Source: Pisolithus tinctorius (Eukaryota > Basidiomycota > Agaricomycetes > Boletales > Pisolithaceae). Taken from it: a stretch of 64,000 nt of DNA. Positions 34,099 to 44,397 of this stretch are shown here, in pieces. The notes under the pieces are model-generated. The model was given only the letters and a program-made list of their open reading frames with translations. It did no database searches and was not told the origin of the DNA. The position numbers were made by a program, and so were the translations under genes. The DNA lies in NCBI GenBank assembly GCA_024663395.1, contig JANFAH010000022.1, forward strand, positions 62,001 through 126,000, read 5' to 3'. How positions within the stretch are numbered: position 1 is the stretch's first letter; each line of letters starts with the position of its first letter.

Positions 34099-35365
34099 GT
34101 GTTGGCAGATGCTCTACAGGCCGTCGCAGAAGCGACGCGGCGTGCTGACCCGATTCCATACCACACATTGATCCTGACTGGGAGTGGGTGGGTAGCCGAA
34201 TTGTTGAACGGCCATCCCAAGCAAATTCGTACAGAACTCGCAGTTCACAAGCACGTATTCGACATCTTATTGCGGGAGCTCCAACAGCATGGAATCGGTC
34301 CTTCCAAACACGTCACGCTCGAAGAGCAACTCGTGATCTTTCTATATACCTCTGTCACCGGTTTGTCCATCAGACATGTAGGTGAACATTTTCAAAGGTC
34401 AAACGGCACGATCTCCAAGTAAGTCTTCGACCGCGCCATTTTCGGTGGATTAATCGTCGTTCCAGGTACTTCAAAAAAATTCTGTTCGCATTCTCGTCTC
34501 GTGATATATACAGCAAGTACGTACGATTGCCGCGCAGTGATGCCCCCGTCCACCCAACTATTCGCGATAACCCCAAATTTTTCCCTTTTTTTGCTGACAC
34601 TGTCGGTGCAATCGATGGGACGCACATCGCGTGTGCTCCCAGTTCGGAGGAAAGGGATGCGATGCGAAATCGCAAAGGTTTCACCTCCCAGAATTGCCTG
34701 CTCTGCTGCGATTTCGATATGCGCTTCACATATGTCCTTAGTGGGTGGGAGGGGTCTGCGGCCGACTCGTCGGTCTATCACAATGCGCGGCTGAGCGATC
34801 TCGCTATTCTGGACGGCAAGTACTACCTTGCCGATGCAGGGTTCCCCAATTGCCCCCAACTCCTGACTCCATTCCGAGGGCAACGATACCATCTCGCAGA
34901 ATGGGGCTGCGCGCACGTACAGTAAGTATTTCTATCGATGTTTTTATTTACTCATAATTCATTGGAATTTACAGACCAGTAAACGCCGAGGAATGCTACA
35001 ACCTTCGCCACGCGCAGCTTCGAAACGTGATCGAACGGATAATCGGAGTCATCAAACATCGCTTCCGAATTCTCGTCGTGCCTCCAGAGTATGGCATGGA
35101 CGTCCAGGCCCGTATTCCTCCCGCTTTATGTTGTATTCACAACATCATCTGCATGTACGATCCATTGGAGTTAGACGACATCGAAGGCTTCGTATCACCT
35201 CCGCCGCCGGACGAGTCAGAGGAGGTAATCGGCGTGATCGCCGATGGCGTTACAACTACCACAGAACGCCTTTGGATGTCGGAGAGGCAGGGTGCAATCG
35301 CGCAAAACATTTGGAATAGCTACATTGCCGAACGAGTACGAAGGGGAGAGTTCATCGCGGATTAG
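34099..35365 (+). CDS. PIF/Harbinger DDE transposase
   Basis: Three exons, 34099-34418, 34466-34921 and 34975-35365, with short GT-AG introns. The N-terminal helix-turn-helix region includes TLEEQLVIFLYTSVTGLSIR and VGEHFQRSNGTISKYF. The DDE nuclease has its first Asp in GAIDGTH, the second in YYLADAGFPN and the Glu in LRNVIERIIGVIKHRF, all present. The sequence ends RVRRGEFIAD. It cuts the element at its terminal repeats, normally needing the partner Myb-like protein for nuclear import and binding. The start is the first in-frame ATG after a stop at 34033. Leucine-rich sequence upstream in the same frame resembles transposase N-termini, so a spliced upstream start is possible. Confidence 0.92.
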
Positions 35366-35530
35366 CATTTATATACCATCATTTCTCTCTACGTTACGCT
35401 ACCCTTACGATCCAAATTGCACTTCTTTGAGTTCCAATCTCCAGAGGCAGAGTGAGAGAACTGAAACGCCGATGATATTGCAACAAACATCAAGGTAAAA
35501 TGTGGATACTACAAGCTGCAAGGACAACAA

Positions 35531-37149
35531 TTACTGGCTATGTCTCCCAATCTCATTGAGCTTCGCCTCAAGCCATGCATGCCGAACTGTAGCCATACGG
35601 TCAGGATCGCTAGCGAATGATAAGTACAGGCTGGCATGGGAAACGTTTCCCTCGAAGTGATTTGCGATCCTAACGATGTCGGTTGGCGAGAACTTATCCA
35701 TGTCCAACAGCAACAGCTTCTGTGTCGCCTCGGTCACCAACGGATGGACCGGATCTTGGCGGATATCGGGCTTGGGATCGGGCACAGGTGATTCCGCAAG
35801 GGATGTGATTGCGTGAGTGACGGCAGTCATATGCGAGCGGACTGTACCATGGATACCTCCAACTTCCTCTTCCACTCGTTCAAGTATCATGTTCCCTGTG
35901 CGTCGCTTTCATGCCGATGAGGTGGTTGAAGCCGCAGTGCTTGAAAGAGCACCCGAAACGACGGATTGATCGTCGTCGTTGTCTGCCTTCCGCTTTCTGG
36001 AGCGCTCCATACGAGCCGAAATACTGGAGGATGGCTTGACGGAGCTGACAGACGAGCCATTGAATGATGACGGGGCAGTTGGAGGGGTGAAGTTTGAAGG
36101 TGTGCCGGGGGGGGGAACAGACTGGTCTGAGCGCCAGTTAAAAGTAGATCCGCTATGAACCGAAGCGACGGTAGATGGCGCTGGGCGATGGGAAGTTGTT
36201 AGTGTAGGGGGGATGGGATTTCCAGCTGCAAATGAGTGGAACGAGGGTTGATTGGCAGATGGCCACGATGGTGGAGCATAGGAAGTTGTTGGCATACTGA
36301 AGCCAGCACTTCCAGTTGTGAACGGGTAGAAAATCGTTTGGTTCATAGACGGTGATGCTGATGGAACAATGGGCGACATATCCACGTCGTTACTGGTTAC
36401 CGGTGCGCTAGGTGCACTTCCTCCGACAGACACTGGTATCGGGAAGTCAACGAAAGGTGACCCCGGGGACGGCGTGTTGTTCCCCGTGCTCTCGCTGTTG
36501 GAAGAACTCAACCTGGTGCAGGACGGGCCTCCAGAAGAATCGTTGATACTCAGTGCCGAAAAGCGATTCAAGCCCTTGCACTTGGAAGGTATGAGCGCAC
36601 TCATCCTGTCATAGAATAGCCATCCCTTGTTTTTATAAGGCGCTGCATCCTTGTGGACCTGCCGACATCACCATTAGCACAGGACATTCAATCCGATCGG
36701 ATTGAATCATACCTTCACGTAACCGTCCCATGAATTCTCGTTTGCAACACCGATATCAGCCCCTGACTTCAGAGAATATGCAAATCCAGATGAACAGCTG
36801 AGATGATCAACGACCGCGTATGTACTTTGTAGCTGTGTGATATCAGCTAGTTATTCTGTCGTTTGACTGACTCACGCACCCTTTTCCATTTCTCTTTACA
36901 TGATTTAGGGGTTTTGGGCCCCCCTTTCTCAGGGTTTGCAAGCATCGGAGAAGCTGCACAGGCATTCCAAAATGGCGCCTTGAAATTTAAACCGTCACCA
37001 GCGGTTGCCTTGTGGGAATCGATGAAGTCAAGAAGAGCAAACGTATCCTTATCTGACCATGACACTTGCGTCGAGTGGCCATCTGGGGACTGCGAACTAC
37101 GAGATTTGCCCTTGTGGTCGGACGATTTCGCTGCTTTACGAGGGGGCAT
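35531..37149 (-). CDS. Harbinger-associated Myb/SANT-like DNA-binding protein, with an in-frame TGA
   Basis: It starts MPPRKAAKSSDHKGKSRSS and carries a Myb/SANT-like domain, WSDKDTFALLDFIDSHKATA..NFKAPFWNACA..KSCKEKWKRV. Short exons follow with QSTYAVVDHLSS and ENSWDGYVK, then a low-complexity Ser/Pro/Thr region (35.91-36.60 kb) with a basic patch RMERSRKRKADNDDD. After TGA at 35909-35911 the same frame stays open for another 126 codons (SQ at the end), with ERVEEEVGGIHGTV and the LLLLDMDKFSPTDIVRIANH stretch. That C-terminal part looks like genuine protein, so the TGA is likely a nonsense change (CGA to TGA would fit), or the last part is a separate exon. It acts with the transposase in this family. 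Confidence 0.75.
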
Positions 37150-37659
37150 GGCAACGAACGGAGGGAAAAGCAAGAGTAGATGCTGTACAAGTGGAGCTTT
37201 GATGCATAACCCTGCCTCTAGCACGGCATCTCGGCCATACACCAGATGCTCTCCTCCTAAATTGGGGCTCCGATTGAACTCTGTATGCTTATGTCATGAA
37301 GGCCTGGGACTTTTTTTTGGGTTTTTTCACCTGGATTCTTTGTGGGACTTCGTTACCGAACTAGCTCTTAAGGACTTCAGGATCAGATTCGGCCTGCTGG
37401 ATATCCATTTCCCGGTCGAGCACAACTTCTACATTCAAAAGCTTCATCTTCCTGACGAGTCAATGCAAAGTTCAACACGTCGACGATCACAGGTCGATCA
37501 GACATACTCTCGAGGTGTGTGAGCCTACCAAGCAATACTCCAGACGGCGAGCCTTGAACGTATGAAAATGGAAGACTGATAGGCTGGTCGCTGGTCATAG
37601 GCCCTAGGGAAGGTAGAAGGTCGGACTTGAGCGCCAGTTTTGATGGGGAATGCCTTGAC

Positions 37660-37690
37660 GGCCGTGCGGAAAAAGTATTCTGCAACTACA
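37660..37690 (-). promoter_or_regulatory. Promoter segment shared by HET1 and HET2
   Basis: CGGAAAAAGTATTCT occurs at 37667-37681 and again at 51150-51164, about 220-255 nt upstream of the two MKLLN starts. It is embedded in wider similarity. The HET genes therefore duplicated with their promoters. No TATA box is evident. Confidence 0.45.
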
Positions 37691-37739
37691 TACATAAACG
37701 CGACCGATGTCGAGCACTGAGTCTTGGCATATTAAATTA

Positions 37740-38407
37740 GGGCCGCTCAAAGTTGCTAGAGGTTCGGCTAATTCCTCGGGTGTTTGTCGGGTGTTTGTGG
37801 TGAGTTTTCGGCTGAGAATATCAGTATTCAAACTCCGACTGCTCTCGTCTAATCAGAATATTGATCATCATTTAGTATGCATCCCCATTCCCCCCCCCAT
37901 GTATACATCTGCTTTGTATTCACACTACAATAGTATTTAGTAGTACATATGAATGTGGATGTTTGTCTTCTTTGCTATCAGTTCATTATCACTTGTTAGA
38001 TCTCTCTGTTGATAAGCATGCACGCTTTTCGGCGGAGTTTGAATCTCCATTCGCCCGGTTGAGTTGTGAGTTTGTGAGCGAATATTTAAGCTCCGACTGG
38101 AGATTCAAACTCCGCCGAAAAGCGTGCATGCTTATCAACAGAGAGATCTAACAAGTGATAATGAACTGATAGCAAAGAAGACAAACATCCACATTCATAT
38201 GTACTACTAAATACTATTGTAGTGTGAATACAAAGCAGATGTATACATGGGGGGGGGAATGGGGATGCATACTAAATGATGATCAATATTCTGATTAGAC
38301 GAGAGCAGTCGGAGTTTGAATACTGATATTCTCAGCCGAAAACTCACCACAAACACCCGACAAACACCCGAGGAATTAGCCGAACCTCTAGCAACTTTGA
38401 GCGGCCC
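37740..38407. repeat. Palindromic MITE (310-bp arms, 48-bp loop)
   Basis: The left arm 37740-38049 is matched by its reverse complement at 38098-38407, with no mismatch found on reading, down to a nine-C tract that answers a nine-G tract. The ends are GGGCCGCTCAAAGTT.. and the flanks are TA on both sides, suggesting a TA target duplication as for Tc1/mariner-type MITEs. It has no coding capacity. It lies about 290 bp upstream of the HET1 start. A related single-arm element is at 57423-57853. Confidence 0.92.
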
Positions 38408-38479
38408 TATTGTCGTTCATCGCTTAGTAACCAAGTAGTTTTCCTTTCTTGTGCTATCATCTTGCAGGCATGACAACTG

Positions 38480-39330
38480 GATCCGTAGTACTGAGTGGCT
38501 ATGTGACAAGCCATGATCTATTACAAAAGTCATGGGCGCGAAGAGGGCCGCAGTCATACAATTCAATCATTTGGATTCCATCCAGAGTTATATACAGGTA
38601 TAGGCTGGTACACATAATACAGTGCCACGCCGCCCGTGCCTAACTACGTCATCATCATGGGACACTGCATATTCCAGGATCTCACTCGGTTGACGTATGG
38701 GCTCCACCATAGACTTAGTGACAGGGGATCAATTCCATAGAGAAGGAGCCTACAGTCGGGAGCCGCTTAGATATGGGCTGTAGGGTTGCATAGCGTAGAC
38801 ACGTTCAGACTATGCAGGATATAAATGCTTTCTCTTGACCGGCTTTTCCCCTTCCCCGACATAGTGAGTACGCGTTGAGAGTGGTCTCATGGCCAAGAGT
38901 CTTGATCGGAAGCATACACCTACATGTGGAGCAATGGAACAAGAATGGTCGCTGTGGAGTCACGGAGTCGGTGGAAGGCGCGAGTGTGCCTGAGGAGATA
39001 GACTACTCGCATATTCAGTACTTGTTCTATGATCGGGGGATGGTTGAAGTCATAGCAACAGAAATCGCACGCGCCGAGGGAGATTTGATCTGACCAGTGC
39101 GTCATGATGCGCGGCCGATACGGCGGATTGCGACACGGGCGGGGAACAACTGTCTTCAGAAAGCCTGATTGCTCACCTATATAATTTTCGAGGCGTCAGT
39201 GAAATACGCGCTGGCGTTGGACTTACGAACCAAGTCAACCACGGGCGCCGGAGCTTCTTCTGGTATATTGAACTTCTGGATAGCAGATGATGTCTTTTTT
39301 TTCCATGTAAGTCACTGCCTGACAGTTTAC
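38480..39330 (-). pseudogene. Unrecognised gene fragment 2, paralogous to 28.56-29.45 kb
   Basis: This is the partner of the fragment at 28.6-29.4 kb. It keeps FNIPEEAPAPVVDLV, then SNASAYFTDASKI in frame near 39.18-39.28 kb, with a possible donor right after it. Bases 38.48-38.62 kb repeat the CGGTTCAATCATTTTGATTCC region of the other copy as CAATTCAATCATTTGGATTCC. No catalytic motif is recognised. No full-length reading frame can be assembled by eye. Confidence 0.4.
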
Positions 39331-39637
39331 TGTCATCGGTCTCCGCGCACTGATCACTTTGGTCTAGCGAGTGGAGGCTTATCGTACTGGTCCTCCTCCA
39401 GCAGGTTTAGTCACTGCCTGCCTGCCGTGATCGCGCGCGAGGCACCATTGATACACTACTCGGTTGGTGGACATTACCGTAACTTTATGCAGGGACCGGC
39501 GACTAAACATAAAGCGTAACAGACTTTATGTTCAGGACATTCCAGGGCGGTATCTGTGGGGCTTTGTCCTCTCCGCAGTACCAATACATAGTCGCACCTA
39601 ATCCCCCTCACGGTTCACACCAGGCTTCGCAACGGGG

Positions 39638-41458
39638 ATGCCTTTGGTCACTAACCTCATCGACGACAAGTCCCCGCTTATCCAATACGATTCTACCTGG
39701 TTGCCTGGAACGAGTGCTGACGATCAACTTGAAGACCAGTATGTAAAACGCGATTCTTGCTGTACCCCGTTCAAACGATGTGTTTTTTTTTCTCCCTCCT
39801 GTGCAGGTACTATCACGGGACGTTCACTACCAACAATGTAACGAACGGACAAGTGACTTTTACCTTCAACGGTACAGGAATTTGGTGGTATAGCGCTCGA
39901 AGGAATAATCATGGCACTTTCGTGGTTCAAGTCGACGACAATACGTATGGACCCTATGACGGGTACTCAGCCGAAGAGCAGTTCATGGTCCCCATCTTCA
40001 ACATTACCGATTTGAATCAAGGAACGCACAAACTTACTCTGACGAACACAGGGTCGGGGACGACTCTCTACGTTGGTGCCGATTTGGTGAGCGAACTGTG
40101 TTTTTGTTGTTCATTTCGTACGCAAGATTTTCATGTACTGTTGTAGATCGTATGGCAATCAAACGTTGGAAATGAAGACGACCAATTGACCACTGAGACA
40201 ATCGACGACTCGGACTCGCGGTTCCAATACCAGGAGTCGCTGTGGGATTCACCTAGTGACGTCAACTTGTACAGCAATGGCACAGGCCAGTAGGTGCATC
40301 TAACTAGCCAATGCGAGCTTCTGAATTCACTGACAATGAACGTCAAGCTATACGGAAGAACAAACCAGCGCAATCTTGACTTTCACAGTGCGTTGCACCA
40401 CTGCATCCATCTAGTCACAAGGTTTGACTCAAGTATGTCCTCTCAGGGCATGTTAGCTCCGCCGTCGTCATGCGTAACTCAAGTCTCACAGTGTTTACCC
40501 CTTAGGAGAGATGGTTACATTGTTCGGTAAGACCGGGACTTCGAATGGACCCTACACCGTTCAGCTAGATGGCGGGCAGACCAACACGTACAATGCCACG
40601 GCCAATCTTCCATACTACGGAATCACGCTTTTCCATGCGGATAACCTTGGCTCTGGTCAACACAAGCTAACCATCACGAATGCTCCTAGTATAAGCGGAC
40701 AAGGACTGGGCATTGATTATGCGTTGGTATCGAACCTATCGAGGTGAGCGTCGGCTCTACTTTCTCGCTCTGATTCCGACCTTGACATTTCTTGTTAAGT
40801 ACTAGTGTCTCTGTTAGCTTAACTTCAAGGTAAGATTGATTGCTCTCGGCGGTCGCTCTTTACTTACTAATTCCATGGTCGACACAGCGCTAATTCGAAG
40901 TATGTATTCCTATCTCATCAATACCAGTCACTGATCGTGGTCTTTTTTGGTCAGACAACTGAATGCTGGAGCCATCGCAGGCATTGCCGTACCCGCAGCT
41001 ATGGCTGCATTGAGTTTTCTCCTCGCGTTTTACTTCTACAGGAAGTGGAAGGCTGCGGAAGCGATCTACAATCAACTGCATAGCATCCACGCCAGCCAGC
41101 AGACACAAGAAGCAGCTGCAGGTTTCACCACGTCACTAGATCCCCGAGGTCATCAAAGTTCTGGGAATGCCTATCAGAGGACACCCGGTGATGGTTCGGA
41201 AGGCGCGTCTCATCCTTCTCAAGCGGAACTTGTTCCATTATCGAGCCAACCTCTGGTACGCGTAATCTCAGGGTTGTATGTGATCTTCGTAGAGTGACAT
41301 ATTGTCTACAGGGAGGATCTCGCCAACAGTCTTTTGATCATCCACACCTGGAGGGGGCAGGTGTCCACGGTCAGATCATGAACAGTCCACGGCCAACTTC
41401 ACTGGCTACGACCGAGCTTCCAAACTATTCACAGGCGATGAGGGCGGGTAGAAGATGA
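39638..41458 (+). CDS. Single-pass membrane protein with repeated extracellular beta-sandwich-like domains
   Basis: The exons that can be placed are 39638-39738, 39807-40086, 40147-40289, a poorly resolved stretch 40.34-40.50 kb, about 40507-40743, small exons to 40.91 kb, about 40957-41256 and 41312-41458. Two similar domains are seen. The first has YYHGTFTTN, VTFTFNGTGIWWYSARRNNH, YGPYDGYSAEEQF and GTHKLTLTNTG. The second has VTLFGKTGTSNGPYTVQLDG and GQHKLTITNAP..GIDYALVSN. A transmembrane helix AGIAVPAAMAALSFLLAF follows, then a basic stop (YRKWKAAE) and a 130-residue polar tail with SxxPH and proline motifs. This architecture is common and uncharacterised in Agaricomycetes; carbohydrate binding is only a guess. 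No clear signal peptide is seen in the first exon, so the start may be incomplete. Confidence 0.75.
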
Positions 41459-41689
41459 CAAGTATTGGCGATCCCTTTCTGAGGTGGGTGGCAGTCCGCC
41501 CACAAGGTGGGCTCGCGGTGCTAGGACAGATGGTACAAAATACTCTTTCTCGGTGATGCAAGGTACTAGATGTAGGGATTTGGATTTAATACTTGGTGGA
41601 CATTTGTACATCACTGGATTTTAGTAGAAAAGACATCTTTGTGGGGTCATAAAAAGCAACGGAACGCAGCCCCAGACTGAGGACGGAAG

Positions 41690-41845
41690 ACACGTAACAA
41701 CAAGCTGGTAAAACCGACTCCCTCACTTGGCTGTGTCGGTACACGTCTGAGCCTGGGGTGGTGTACGTGTCCCCACGTGACCGTGAGAATAGTCGATTGT
41801 GTCGACGTGTCACTCTCTTTGGACTCTGCCGGATAAAAAGGGCCG
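41690..41845 (+). promoter_or_regulatory. BiP promoter: cluster of ACGT cores and a TATA-like box
   Basis: Cores are ACACGT at 41741, TACGTGT at 41764, CACGTGA at 41774 and GACGTGT at 41804, with another CACGT near 41692. A TATA-like GGATAAAAAGG lies at about 41830-41840, some 75 nt before the ATG. GACGTGT/ACGTG cores are the kind bound by Hac1/XBP1-type bZIP factors of the unfolded protein response. The link is inferred from the motif and from the identity of the gene. Confidence 0.5.
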
Positions 41846-41912
41846 CCTCGAAGGGTGTGTGGACACAAGCTAAACACTCTTTCTTTTCCTCTCACCACTA
41901 CTACCACCAGCG

Positions 41913-44397
41913 ATGATGGCCCTGCATCACCGCCGTCCTTCACGCGCAAGATCGCGCCATCTGCTATCGTCCTTGTCTTTGTTCTTCGTCGCTCTCGTCG
42001 CACTCCTTTGCTTCTGCTCTCCCGTAGCAGCTCAAGACTCGGCGAAAAAGAGCGAATATGGAACCGTCATCGGTATTGGTGCGTGTGTTCTTTCTACGTT
42101 CCTGTCAATGCAATGCTCATGCCCGGATTGACAGACTTGGGTACAACGTATGTTTTTTTTTGTTTCGTTGACAGACCGTGCCATTGACTGACGTCTCACG
42201 GAAATGTAAAGGTATTCATGTGTTGGGCAAGTACATTTCCACCCGTAGAATGGCGTCCTTGTTTCTTACCCCCTCTCAAGTGTACAGCGCGGTGGTCGTG
42301 TGGAGATCATCGCCAACGATCAGGGTCACCGGATAACCCCCTCATGGGTAAGCTTCACGGACGAAGAACGACTGTGAGTATTTCGATTTTACATACATCT
42401 GCTCGTCCCACTAAGAGTCGTGCAATTTCAGTGTTGGCGATAGTGCCAAGAATGCTTTCCACTCGAATCCTCAAAACACCGTATTCGACGCTAAGCGTCT
42501 CATCGGCCGTAAAATGGACGAAAACGAAGTGAAACGTGATATGAAGCACTGGCCATTTACCGTCGCAGACAAAGGCGGGAAACCATCTATTCAGGTTTCT
42601 TACAAGGGCGAGATGCGTGATTTTGTGAGTAGTCACATCGTGCTTTAGTTTTGACTTAACTGACGTGAGTTTCATAGACTCCCGAGGAAATCAGCGCAAT
42701 GGTGCTCACCAAGATGAAGGAGACTGCCGAAGCTTACCTCGGTGAGAAGGTTACACACGCAGTTGTTACTGTCCCTGCATGTACGCCCTACTTTCCATTC
42801 CCCGTGATGCCCATGACTAACACGCCTTCAGACTTCAATGATGCGCAGCGCCAGGCAACCAAAGATGCCGGCACCATCGCGGGTCTTCAGGTCCTTCGTA
42901 TCATTAACGAGCCCACCGCTGCTGCGATCGCATACGGTCTCAACAAGAAGGGTGGTGAATCTCAAATCATCGTTTATGACCTTGGTGGTGGTACCTTCGA
43001 CGTGTCCCTTCTCTCCATCGACGACGGCGTTTTCGAGGTTCTGGCAACCGCAGGTGACACTCACCTCGGTGGTGAGGATTTCGACAACCGGGTTATCGAC
43101 TACCTCGTTAAGCAATACAAGAAGAAGACCGGGACAGATGTTTCGACCAATATGCGCGCCATGGGCAAGCTTAAGCGTGAGGTCGAGAAGGCTAAGCGCA
43201 CTCTCTCCAGCCAACAGTCGACTCGCATCGAAATTGAATCGTTCGAGGATGGCAATGATTTCTCGGAAACGCTCACCCGTGCTAAGTTCGAGGAGCTTAA
43301 CATGGACTTGTTCCGCAAGACCATGAAGCCAGTCGAACAGGTTCTCAAGGACGCCAACGTCAAGAAGGAAGACATCGATGAGGTACACTTTCATCAGTCG
43401 TTTTTTACCGGTTGACTAATTCACTTTTAACAGGTTGTCCTTGTTGGGGGTTCGACTCGTATTCCCAAGGTTCAGCAGATGCTCAAGGACTACTTCGGGA
43501 AAGAGCCTTCCAAGGGAATCAACCCTGACGAGGCCGTCGCGTACGGTGCTGCTGTCCAAGGTGGTATCCTCTCTGGAGAACAAGGAACGGAAGACGTTGT
43601 ACTCGTTGACGTCTGCCCTCTCACCCTCGGCATCGAGACTACAGGTGGTGTCTTCACCAAACTCATCCCTCGTAACACCGTCATCCCCACCCGGAAGAGT
43701 CAAATCTTCTCTACCGCCGCTGATAACCAGCCTACTGTTCTCATTCAGGTGTTTGAGGGTGAGCGTGCTCTTACGAAGGATAACAACTTGCTTGGCAAGT
43801 TCGAGCTCTCCGGTATTCCTCCTGCTCCTCGCGGCGTCCCTCAGATCGAGGTCACCTTCGAAATTGACGCCAACGGTATCATGAAGGTCTCCGCCGCCGA
43901 CAAGGGAACGTACGTGCTATTGGTATTTGTCACTTTTATTCCACTCTAATGACACATTTAGTGGTAAACTGGAGTCTATTACGATCACGAACGAGAAGGG
44001 TCGTCTCTCGAAGGAAGAGATCGAGCGTATGGTACGCGAGGCCGAAGAGTTCGCTTCGGAGGACGATGCCAACCGCAAGCGCATCGAGGCTCTCAACTCT
44101 CTTTCGTCCTTCGTCTATGGTCTCAAGTCTCAGCTCGCTGATCAGTCCGGACTGGGTGGTAAGCTGAGCGATGACGACAAAAAGACAATTCTTGCCACCA
44201 TTAAGGAGGCCACCGAATGGATTGAGGAGAACGGTGAGGCGGCGACCACAGATGATTTCGAGGAGAAGTTGGCAGAGATTCAGTCTGTCGTGAGCCCGAT
44301 CACGAGCAAGTTGTATGCTGATGGTGCGGGTGCGGGTGGATCTGCTGGAGCGCCTGAGGATGAGGACGAGCCTTACTTCGGCCACGACGAGTTGTAG
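41913..44397 (+). CDS. KAR2: ER chaperone BiP/Kar2 (HSP70)
   Basis: Nine exons, 41913-42078, 42135-42147, 42212-42226, 42281-42373, 42432-42624, 42678-42780, 42832-43382, 43434-43909 and 43962-44397, sum to 2,046 nt (681 residues, normal). The N-terminus has basic residues then [20 protein letters not shown], a signal peptide. The nucleotide-binding domain has [50 protein letters not shown] and [14 protein letters not shown]. The substrate domain has [13 protein letters not shown] and [18 protein letters not shown], and the C-terminus is GHDEL, the ER retrieval signal. It folds secretory proteins, drives post-translational translocation and restrains the stress sensor Ire1. Exons 2 and 3 are only 13 and 15 nt. 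Intron 3 (42227-42280) begins GCAAGT, a GC-AG intron, because no GT donor keeps the conserved GVQRGG. Confidence 0.98.

Larger units (their letters stand above)
33773..37367. mobile_element. PIF/Harbinger DNA transposon (3,595 bp), complete
   Basis: Terminal inverted repeats of about 118 bp, 33773-33890 and 37250-37367, begin GAGCTAGTTCGGTAACGAAG and differ at about two positions. The 3-bp target duplication TTA lies at 33770-33772 and 37368-37370, the family hallmark. Inside are a transposase gene (plus strand) and a convergent Myb/SANT-like protein gene (minus strand), the standard two-gene set. It inserted into the first coding exon of HET1. Near-identical inverted repeats and the clean target site imply recent arrival. 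Confidence 0.95.
31987..37447 (-). pseudogene. HET-domain protein HET1, coding exon split by a Harbinger transposon
   Basis: The start (MKLLNVE.., ATG at 37445-37447) and 77 nt of coding sequence lie right of the transposon. The rest, 33772 to 31987, lies left of it. Deleting 33773-37367 and one TTA rejoins the frame exactly where HET2 has its PDIMKELDD segment. The HET domain follows: YAILSHRWG, YQKIIKSCQQAMKDGYKWLW with IDTCCIDK, SSSELSEAINSMYRWYRNAQ, WFARGWTLQELIAP, then the SWAADRQTSRSEDRAYSLMG segment and LYGEGKKAFHRLQ. HET proteins mediate non-self recognition and cell death when unlike mycelia fuse. Most basidiomycete members have no known trigger. As it stands, only N-terminally truncated product could be made. 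Confidence 0.88.

Noticed and set aside
33962..34171. Separate small gene upstream of the Harbinger transposase
   Set aside because: It lies within the element, out of frame with the transposase, and has a low-complexity Thr/Ser translation. At most it is 5' untranslated sequence.
37740..38407. Palindrome as terminal repeats of a longer element enclosing genes
   Set aside because: Only 48 bp lie between the arms and the TA-flanked ends are those of a short element, matched by the 57.4-kb copy.
42828..43394. 188-codon antisense ORF inside BiP
   Set aside because: Long antisense frames opposite HSP70 genes are a known by-product of their codon use. The sense strand is certain and spliced.
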